Shown piece by piece: positions 7,650 through 15,200 of a DNA stretch of 57,287 bases. A program made the translations under genes and the position numbers. Under the pieces are notes generated by a model, which saw only the letters and a program-made list of their open reading frames with translations, did no database searches and was not told the origin of the DNA. How positions within the stretch are numbered: the stretch's first letter is position 1; the number at the start of each line of letters is the position of its first letter. Source of the stretch: Fimenecus sp045593645 (GTDB lineage: Bacteria; Bacillota; Clostridia; Oscillospirales; Acutalibacteraceae); contig JAZNWZ010000035.1 of NCBI GenBank assembly GCA_045593645.1, forward strand, positions 1-57,287, read 5' to 3'.

Positions 7650-8498
7650 ATGGCAAAAAAAGGTGGATTAGGTAGAGGTATGGATGCTCTTTTCCTTGAA
7701 AATGACAGTGAAAAAGCTGTTATGACTCTTGGAATTAATGACATTGAGCCAAACAGAGACCAACCAAGAAGAAATTTTGATGAAAAAGCTCTTGAAGAGT
7801 TAGCAAAGAGTATTAAAGATAACGGTGTGCTTCAACCATTGCTTGTACGTCCAATGCGTGATGGCAGTTATCAACTTATTGCAGGTGAACGCCGTTGGAG
7901 AGCTTCTCGTATGGCGGGTCTTCACGAAGTACCTGTTACAATTCGTGAAATGACTGACGAAGAGGCAAGCGTTTTTGCTCTTATTGAAAACCTGCAGCGT
8001 GAAGATTTAAACGTTGTTGAAGAGGCAGAAGGCATTAAGTCTTTAATTGAATCCTATGGCTTTACACAAGAAGAGGCTGCAGACAGAGTAGGCAAATCAA
8101 GAGTTGCAATTACTAATACTTTAAGACTTTTAAAGCTTCCTTCTTCTGTACTTGAAATGCTTGAAAACAATAAGATTTCAGCAGGTCATGCTCGTGCATT
8201 GTTAGGTCTTGACGATGAAAAAGAAATGCTTAGAATTGCAGAGTTAACTGCAAAAGAGCAATTATCTGTTCGCCAGGTTGAAAAGATGGTCAAATACGCT
8301 TCAAATGGTGAGAAAGCAAAGAAAGTTAAACGCGATAAAAAGCGTGATAAATATTATGACGAGGTTGAATTAGCATTAACTCAAACACTTGGCAGAAAAG
8401 TTAAGGTTTATTTAGGCAAAGGTGGAAAAGGCACTGTTGAGTTTGAGTTTTATGGTAAAGAAGATTTAACAAAACTCGCTAAAGAATTAGACAAATAA
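7650..8498 (+). CDS. parB: Chromosome partitioning protein ParB/Spo0J
   Basis: A 282-aa ParB that binds parS and works with the adjacent ParA. It starts with the classic MAKKGGLGRGMDALF. The N-domain has LIAGERRWRASRMAG (CTP-binding GERRWRA) and ENLQREDLNVVEEAEG, the helix-turn-helix has DRVGKSRVAITNTLRLLKLP, and ISAGHARALLGL leads to the C-terminal dimerisation domain. A perfect parS is 0.9 kb upstream. Paralogous to the Noc-like protein at 5777, but with the ParB-type N-terminus that carries the ParA-stimulating LGRGL-like motif. Confidence 0.96.
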   Translation: MAKKGGLGRGMDALFLENDSEKAVMTLGINDIEPNRDQPRRNFDEKALEELAKSIKDNGVLQPLLVRPMRDGSYQLIAGERRWRASRMAGLHEVPVTIREMTDEEASVFALIENLQREDLNVVEEAEGIKSLIESYGFTQEEAADRVGKSRVAITNTLRLLKLPSSVLEMLENNKISAGHARALLGLDDEKEMLRIAELTAKEQLSVRQVEKMVKYASNGEKAKKVKRDKKRDKYYDEVELALTQTLGRKVKVYLGKGGKGTVEFEFYGKEDLTKLAKELDK

Positions 8499-8511
8499 GG
8501 ATGGAATAGAT

Positions 8512-9792
8512 ATGTTAGACATTAAATTTTTAAGAACAAACCCTGATGTTGTAAAAGAAAACATCAAAAAGAAGTTTCAAGATGAAAAACTCCCTCTTGT
8601 TGACAAGGTAATTGAGCTTGATGCTGAATACAGAGCTGCAAAAGGCAGAGGTGATGAACTTCGAGCACTTCGTAACTCAGTAAGTAAAGAAATCGGTGGC
8701 CTTATGGCTCAAGGCAAGCGTGATGAGGCTGAGGTTGCAAAGCAAAAAGTTAAGGATATGGCAGATGAGCTTGCTGCATTACAAGTAAAAGAGTCAGAAT
8801 TAGAAGAAGAAATTCGCAAGATTATGCTTGTAATCCCTAACATTATCGACGATAGTGTTCCAATTGGTAAGGACGACAGTGAAAATGTTGAAATCGAGCG
8901 TTATGGTGAGCCAGTTACACCTGACTACCCTATTCCATATCACGTTGACATTATGGAAAGCCTTAACGGTATCGATTTAGACTCTGCAAGAAAGACAAGT
9001 GGCAACGGTTTCTATTATCTTTGTGGCGATATTGCAAGACTTCACTCTGCAATTCTCTCTTATGCAAGAGATTTTATGATTGACCGTGGTTTTACTTATT
9101 ATATTCCACCATTTATGATTAGAAGCGAAGTTGTAACAGGTGTTATGAGTTTTGCAGAAATGGAAAATATGATGTATAAAATCGAGGGCGAAGACCTTTA
9201 TCTTATCGGTACAAGCGAACACTCAATGATTGGTAAGTTTATTGACACATTTACACCGGAAGATGAGCTTCCAAAAACACTTACAAGCTACTCACCTTGC
9301 TTTAGAAAAGAAGTTGGTGCACACGGTATTGAAGAGCGTGGTGTATATAGAATTCACCAATTTGAAAAGCAAGAAATGATTGTTGTTTGTAAGCCTAAAG
9401 ACAGTATGAAATGGTATGACGAGCTTTGGAAGAATTCAGTTGATTTCTTCCGTTCACTTGATATTCCAGTTAGAACTCTTGAATGTTGCTCAGGCGACCT
9501 TGCAGACTTAAAGGTTAAGAGCTGTGATGTTGAGGCTTGGAGCCCTCGTCAACAAAAATACTTTGAAGTTGGTTCTTGCTCAAACCTTGGCGATGCACAA
9601 GCTCGTAGACTTGGCATTCGTATTAAGGGTAAAGATGGTAACTATTTTGCACACACACTTAATAATACAGTAGTTGCACCTCCAAGAATGTTGATTGCAT
9701 TCCTTGAAAACAACTTAAATGAAGACGGAAGTGTTAATATTCCAAAGCCATTGCAAATGTATATGGGTGGCAAAACAAAGATTGAGAAATAA
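8512..9792 (+). CDS. serS: Seryl-tRNA synthetase
   Basis: A 426-aa class II aminoacyl-tRNA synthetase that charges tRNA-Ser. The N-terminal coiled-coil arm that reads the tRNA variable arm covers about residues 25-105. Class II motif 2 is seen as CFRKEVGAHG...YRIHQFEKQE, and motif 3 as NNTVVAPPRMLIAFLEN. TSEH in 'LIGTSEHSMIGK' is the usual TXE serine-binding segment. Length is standard. It follows parB by 13 bases with a GGATGG site, so it may be read through from the parAB operon. Confidence 0.97.
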   Translation: MLDIKFLRTNPDVVKENIKKKFQDEKLPLVDKVIELDAEYRAAKGRGDELRALRNSVSKEIGGLMAQGKRDEAEVAKQKVKDMADELAALQVKESELEEEIRKIMLVIPNIIDDSVPIGKDDSENVEIERYGEPVTPDYPIPYHVDIMESLNGIDLDSARKTSGNGFYYLCGDIARLHSAILSYARDFMIDRGFTYYIPPFMIRSEVVTGVMSFAEMENMMYKIEGEDLYLIGTSEHSMIGKFIDTFTPEDELPKTLTSYSPCFRKEVGAHGIEERGVYRIHQFEKQEMIVVCKPKDSMKWYDELWKNSVDFFRSLDIPVRTLECCSGDLADLKVKSCDVEAWSPRQQKYFEVGSCSNLGDAQARRLGIRIKGKDGNYFAHTLNNTVVAPPRMLIAFLENNLNEDGSVNIPKPLQMYMGGKTKIEK

Positions 9793-9812
9793 TCTATTTT
9801 GAGGGCAGATAA

Positions 9813-10829
9813 ATGAACAAAAATATCATTAAAATTTGTGCGTTGATGATGGTGTTTTCACTTATTTCACTTACATTCACTGCTTGTGGCGGAAAACAAT
9901 ACGAGCAAATAGGTGAAACTCCTGTTCCAACAACTCAAAAACCTGACCATATTATCGTTGGTGACGAAGATATTGCGGAATACAATCCTTTGTCAGGCGA
10001 AAAGATGGATGCTAATGCTATAAAGCAATATATAGCAGTTATGATAGACGGGGAGTCAGAAATAACAGGACTCTCCTCCCCTGACCTTATTTTTGAAGGA
10101 ATCACGGAGGGCAATAAGCCTGAAATGATGTGGGTTTATGCAGACTTATCAAAAATGCCTGTAATTGGCTCAGTTGCAAAGGCAAGTCATAATCTTGTTG
10201 AAATTGCAGGAGGAATGGGTGCAGTTCTCGTTCATAATGGAGTAACAAATCGTGGTGCTTATGCAATTGAGCAACTTGAAATGCCAAGCGTTGATGCAGA
10301 AAAAGAATCTTCAGCATTTACAAAGAGTGAAAATGGTGTTAACACAAACGGTAACCTTATAAAGAGCATTATTGAGTCAAAGGGCTATAACAAAATTGCA
10401 ACAGATATAAGCAAAAAACCATTTAATGTAATTTCAGGTAAAGACCTTGATGCATCAGGTAACCAAGCAGGCAGATGTAAAACAGTAAAAGTCTTTTACA
10501 ATACAGATGCTTATCAGTATTTTGAATATAATGAAGAAACTGATAAATATGTAAACGAGCAAGGCTTAGAAGTTGATAATGTTATTGTTATGTACTGTGA
10601 TTTTGAGACTTATGACGGTGGACAAGACTGGGTGCTTGAAAACGGTGAAGGCTTATGGATTTCTGATGGTACAGGCAAGCAAATAAACTGGGCAAAGAAT
10701 GGTGCAAAGAGTAATTTAAGCTTTTCAAATAAAGAAACAGGCGTAAAGCTTGTTGTAAATGAAGGCACAACCTTTATTTGTGTTGTTCCAACAGCAAACA
10801 GAGCAATGACAAAAATTACAACTAAATAA
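9813..10829 (+). CDS. DUF3048 (YerB-like) lipoprotein
   Basis: A 338-aa predicted lipoprotein: basic N-terminus, hydrophobic segment and FTAC lipobox with the lipid cysteine at about residue 25. The mature part has family marks of DUF3048: NPLSGEKMD, IAVMIDGESEITGLSSPDLI with FEGITEG, and VGSVAKASHNLV (usually 'GPVRSAR'). The C-terminal half (GQDWVLENGEGLWISDGTGKQ in pieces) matches the second DUF3048 domain, which typically ends near 'W.....G...F.....I....KGKTFI.VVP'. Function of the family is not known; it is a surface protein. It starts 20 bases after serS. Confidence is good for the family, low for role. Confidence 0.8.
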   Translation: MNKNIIKICALMMVFSLISLTFTACGGKQYEQIGETPVPTTQKPDHIIVGDEDIAEYNPLSGEKMDANAIKQYIAVMIDGESEITGLSSPDLIFEGITEGNKPEMMWVYADLSKMPVIGSVAKASHNLVEIAGGMGAVLVHNGVTNRGAYAIEQLEMPSVDAEKESSAFTKSENGVNTNGNLIKSIIESKGYNKIATDISKKPFNVISGKDLDASGNQAGRCKTVKVFYNTDAYQYFEYNEETDKYVNEQGLEVDNVIVMYCDFETYDGGQDWVLENGEGLWISDGTGKQINWAKNGAKSNLSFSNKETGVKLVVNEGTTFICVVPTANRAMTKITTK

Positions 10830-10833
10830 AAAC

Positions 10834-10879
10834 TTGACAGAATTGTGAGTATAATTTAGAATATAAACAGACTCACAAT
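10834..10879 (+). promoter_or_regulatory. Promoter with a flanking inverted repeat
   Basis: TTGACA (10834-10839) and TAGAAT (10857-10862) are spaced by 17 bases. A perfect 9-base inverted repeat brackets the -10: ATTGTGAGT (10842-10850) and ACTCACAAT (10871-10879), 20 bases apart. The left arm lies in the promoter spacer and so would not be in the transcript, which points to an operator rather than an RNA hairpin. Confidence 0.7.
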
Positions 10880-10896
10880 GAAATGGAGAAATATAT

Positions 10897-11604
10897 ATGA
10901 GTAAAAAGATTATAGCAGCAGCGTTAGCGCTCTTAATGTTTGTAGTGTGCTTTACAGGCTGTACAAAAAAACTTTTGACAACAGTAATTAATGGCCAAGA
11001 ATATGTTCTTGCAACTGATAAAGACGGCAACACATTCTTTGATGATGATAATAATCTTGCTATTTACCCTACTGATGAAAATGGCGAGGTTGTTACTGGT
11101 GGCGACGGAAAGCCAGTTATCAACTATGTTGGAATTGACAATATTTTGATTTTTGAAGATAAAATTGTAACTGACTTTTATCAACTTGGTATTCCTACAG
11201 GTTGGGAAGGTCAAGGTCAAAACCTTTTCAAAAAAGGCTCAAACAATAAGGCACATATCAAAATTATGGACCTTAAAAAAGTAAGTGCTGAAAACACAGT
11301 TTTAAAACAAGCACAAAGCGCTCTTGAAGGTAACCAAGAACTTATTAAAGCTCTTGAAATGAACGGTTATACAATTGAACAATTTTCAGGCGAAGCAACA
11401 ATTACTGCAAGTGGCATTAAGGGACAAAGAGTAGCATTTCTTGTAAAAGACCCAAGTGGCAAAGTTGTTCAATGGGCAGACGGATATTTCTTTGAACATG
11501 AAGGCAATGTTTATAAAGCAGAATATGCAGTTCTTGACCCTGCATATTATGAAGCAGATTTTGACTTTGCGGCATATCTTAGAGCAAATCTTACACTTAC
11601 ATAA
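10897..11604 (+). CDS. Lipoprotein of unknown function
   Basis: A 235-aa exported lipoprotein with a hydrophobic leader and an FTGC lipobox, lipid cysteine near residue 22. I do not recognise the mature domain. It contains a short acidic stretch (DKDGNTFFDDDNN, about 47-59), then a mixed alpha/beta region with 'DFYQLGIPTGWEGQGQNLF' and a segment near the C-terminus, DPSGKVVQWADGYFFEHEGN, that looks like a beta sheet edge. It has its own promoter with an operator-like inverted repeat and its own terminator, so it is a single-gene unit. Its ATG follows a GGAG site by about 8 bases. Confidence 0.7.
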   Translation: MSKKIIAAALALLMFVVCFTGCTKKLLTTVINGQEYVLATDKDGNTFFDDDNNLAIYPTDENGEVVTGGDGKPVINYVGIDNILIFEDKIVTDFYQLGIPTGWEGQGQNLFKKGSNNKAHIKIMDLKKVSAENTVLKQAQSALEGNQELIKALEMNGYTIEQFSGEATITASGIKGQRVAFLVKDPSGKVVQWADGYFFEHEGNVYKAEYAVLDPAYYEADFDFAAYLRANLTLT

Positions 11605-11623
11605 GAAAACAACTATTATTAGC

Positions 11624-11652
11624 AAGGACGGTCGTTTGACCGTCCTTTTTTT
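11624..11652 (+). terminator. Intrinsic terminator after the 10897 lipoprotein
   Basis: AAGGACGGTC (11624-11633) pairs with GACCGTCCTT (11638-11647) around a GTTT loop, followed by seven T. A strong, textbook terminator. Confidence 0.9.
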
Positions 11653-11894
11653 GTTATAAATCCCCTTTTTTCAAGATTTTGACATGATAAAAAATTTTAA
11701 ACACAAGATATTGTGTTTTTGCTATATAATAGACATTTTTCTTAAATTTTGTCTAATAATAGACTTGAATTTTGATGTTCATAATTTGTTAACAATTTCG
11801 TTAAAATGTTGCAACTTTTACTTGACCATTTGCACAAATTAACCAATTTTTTTTGAGCACTTTGTAGAAAGTGTGAAAAAATGTTAACAAACTA
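11653..11894. promoter_or_regulatory. AT-rich upstream region with two TGTTAACA palindromes
   Basis: This 240-base stretch has no gene. It holds two copies of the 8-base palindrome TGTTAACA, at 11787-11794 (within a 10-base TTGTTAACAA) and 11882-11889, 95 bases apart. The second ends 5 bases before the -35 of the downstream promoter. TAGACA and TGTCTA also form an inverted pair around 11730-11756. These are candidate regulator sites for the surface-protein promoter. Confidence 0.4.
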
Positions 11895-11923
11895 TTGATA
11901 ATTTTGAAAATTCGGTGTAAAAT
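11895..11923 (+). promoter_or_regulatory. Promoter of the giant surface-protein gene
   Basis: TTGATA (11895-11900) and TAAAAT (11918-11923) with a 17-base spacer. The expected start point, near 11930, gives a 5' leader of about 327 bases. Confidence 0.7.
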
Positions 11924-11929
11924 TGGTAT

Positions 11930-12256
11930 AACCATAGGAATGGTGTAATGGGTGAAGTGCCCCCTTTTATAGGAAAATGGCATTTTTTCCATATCCGGAT
12001 ACACATCCTAAGGTAATATCTCGGGTGTGTATCATCAGTCTTCCACCAAGCTTTTTATTAAGTGGAAGAGGTGGAGGACGGTCCGAGTAAATTAGAGCTC
12101 TTTTTGTAGAACTCTGTCAGTTATCTTTAAGGTAACGACTGGGTCAGAGAGGGAAGAATTAGAAGCTCCCAAAGTTGCCGGTTCACAGCAATTAAAACAA
12201 AGTGAAAACTCTTATTACATTATAATATGTAAAATTTATTAGGAGGAAAAACTATT
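11930..12256 (+). promoter_or_regulatory. Structured 5' leader RNA of the giant surface-protein gene
   Basis: This leader folds into several helices by eye: GATACACATCC/GGGTGTGTATC (11998-12008 with 12023-12033, 11 pairs), CTTCCAC/GTGGAAG (12040-12046 with 12062-12068), and a 13-pair hairpin from CTCTG (12112) to CAGAG (12149) with UUAUC/GGUAA at its tip. GTCTTCCACC (12038-12047) can instead pair with GGTGGAGGAC (12070-12079), which excludes the second helix. It matches no riboswitch class I know. An AGGAGG follows just before the ATG at 12257. Confidence 0.55.
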
Positions 12257-15200
12257 ATGAAAAAATTTAAGAAATTGTTAAGTGTTCTTTTAGCAATGGT
12301 TTTAGTTCTTTCATGCTTCAGCGTTGCTGGTTATGCTGCAAAAGCATCATATCAAACAGTTGACAATATCGAAGCTCTCAACGGTTACAGCCCATATGGT
12401 CAAGTAACACGTGTTGACACTGAAACTAGAATGTCAATTTTATTTGATACTCTTGACGTTCTTCTTGCTGGATTGAACATTAACATGGGTCAAGTTATTA
12501 ACCTTCTTGGTATTACAATTACTATTGACCTTACATCAGTTGACAGACTTTGCTATTCATTTGACTCATTCAAGAGCTCAATGAACGGTGCAATGTGGAC
12601 AATTGCTGCTGGTATCGTTAACCTTGGTGTTCTTGAAGAACTCAACTTCGATTCTTGGGAATCAGGTATGAGCCGTGACGGTACAGCTCAACTTACAATC
12701 CTTTATGAAATTCTTGAAATGCTCGAAGCTAACAAGGGTGCTGTAGAATCAGTTCTTACAGACGGTATCGAACTTGGTCTTGTTTCATCTTTCATTTCAG
12801 GTCTCGACCTTTCAGGTATCAACGAAATCGTTACAGACCTTCCAAGCTTGCTTAAAGGCTTGATTTTTGGCCTCTTCGAAAGATGGGATGACACAACAGC
12901 TGAAATCCAAACTCTCGAATCAAACAAAACTGGTAGTGGTAAAGTTGAAACAACTCTCAACACATTTGTAAACTCACTCTTTACAAATGATATGTCTATC
13001 ACAACAGTTAAGGCTGACTCAACAGGTAAAACAACAAGTGAACACTCACTTCCATCATCAGGTACTCGTGTAATTTACTCAGTAAGCGATGGTGTTCTTA
13101 CAGCTCAATCTTATGCAACACAAAAATATGTTGATGCACAAGAAAAACTTGGTAACACAGTTACTGTAGGTTCATACTATATTTCAGCTAAGTATGTTCT
13201 CGTTGAAGAAGAAATCAATGGTGAAAAGACTGGCGATTACGTATGGGCACAAGTTAGCATTGACAAGAACAACGAAATCGAATATAAAGATGGCGAGCCA
13301 GTTTATACAGGTGCAAACCTTAAATATTATGAACTCAACTCACCTCTTCTTCCATCACTTAAAGCAGCTCTTGACGCAGGCACTGTAACAATCAACCTTA
13401 ACTCAGACAGTGCTGCATCACTTCTTTACAAATTCATTCCATATGTATTTGGTGATTTAGTTCCAACAGTTGCTAATGGTTCTCTCAAGAAGATTCTTGG
13501 TAGCTGGTTCGGTGCAGTTTATAACTATGTTGGTGAAGTTGGCGATGCTGAAGTTCTCGCTCTTGCTGATTCTTCAAACGCATTCTTCACACAAGCACAA
13601 GGCAGTTATGTTTGGGAATGGTCAGATTACGCTGTAATCAATGGTACTCACTACTACCGTTTTGAAGACCAAATCTATGTTGCTGACCTTTCAAACTGCA
13701 ACCCATACTTTGATGTAATTAACTGGGATTATGAAATCACAGCTGATTTCCTTAACGAATATATCCCAGGTGCAGATGGCAACACAGCTACAGCACACGG
13801 TTACACAACAATTCTCCAACACCTTAACAAGTTCCTTATTAAGCTTGCTAACGAAGTTCTCGCTCCAGAAGTTCTTGCTAAGTTCACACTTCAAGATGGC
13901 GACAACTCAAAGCTTATTCCAAACATTAAGGCTGTTGCTCAATCAATCATCTCAATTTCTCCTGAATCAATCTTTGGTTCAAACTATGCAGATGGTTACT
14001 ACACACTCATCATGGATAGCGACAACGACACAGTTCTCGTTGGTATCGCATGCATGATTATCGACCTTCTTATGCCTCAAATGGATTTCCCAAGTGCGGA
14101 ATCTGTTAAGGCTAACGGCGTAAAAGTAGGTGCTCCTCTCGCAGCTGTTCTTAGAGAACTTGCAACACAACTTCTTCCAAGCCACAACTACGATGCACTT
14201 ATTTACGCTGACTACAATACAAAGACATTCCTTTCAGGTAAGGACAATAGCTACTGGCTTGACGTTCTTCTTACAATCGGTGCTGACATCGGCGTTTACT
14301 ACCTCAAGAACCTTGCTGATATGGGTGAAGACACAACAGCATGGGCAGGTATGACAGCTGCTGGTTGGGCTGACAGCAAGACATACGTTGCTTCAGACCT
14401 TAACGAAATCAACGGTGTTAAACCTTGGGAAGCAAAGATTGACTACATCATTGACTGGGCTCTTGATAAGGACTTCCTTTGGGCTTGGAAGATGGAAAAC
14501 ATGGTTAGCGTTGGTTCAGCTACAATCGACATGGCTACAGTTCAAGACCCATGGGTTAAGCTCGACACAATCTTCAAGGGCTTTGTAAACTTCCCTGGCG
14601 TTCTTAACCTCGCTGACAAGTCAGACTCTTCAATGACAGACCTTGAATACGCTCTTCGCGAGAAGTTCATTCTTTCACTTGTAAACCTTGAATGGACAAA
14701 TATCGTTGGTGGCGCTTCAGCAACAGGTCTTATCAACATTCCTACAACATCACTTCTTCGTCAAGGCGATGTTCTTACACAACTTGTAACAGTTATTAGA
14801 AAACTCCTCAACAACATCTTCACAGAAGTAATGTATGAAAATGCACAACTCTTCCCAGATGCTACATTCGTAGGCGTTGATGAAATATTTAACCAAGCTA
14901 ATATCAGATCATTAGCAGTTTCACTTCTTGACAACCTTAAGGATGCTTACAATGCAGGCCTTATGGATACAGTTCTTCCAATCGTAGGCTTCTTCCTTGG
15001 CTGGAAATTCAACCCACAAGAAATGGCTGACCCAGCAATCACAATTGAAAACAACAATGGTTGGGCATATGTTAACGGTTTATCAACAACACTTAAGTTC
15101 CGTAACGCATCTGCAGGTATGCTTGAGAAACACAGAGCATCTTCAGCAGTTAACGGTACATTCAGTGCAGTTGAAGACCAACCTTACAACATTATTGTTA

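Noticed and set aside
12204..12230. Second promoter at the end of the first leader (TATAAT at 12221)
   Set aside because: No acceptable -35 lies 16-18 bases upstream, and the TATAAT is the loop of a TTACAT/ATGTAA palindrome.
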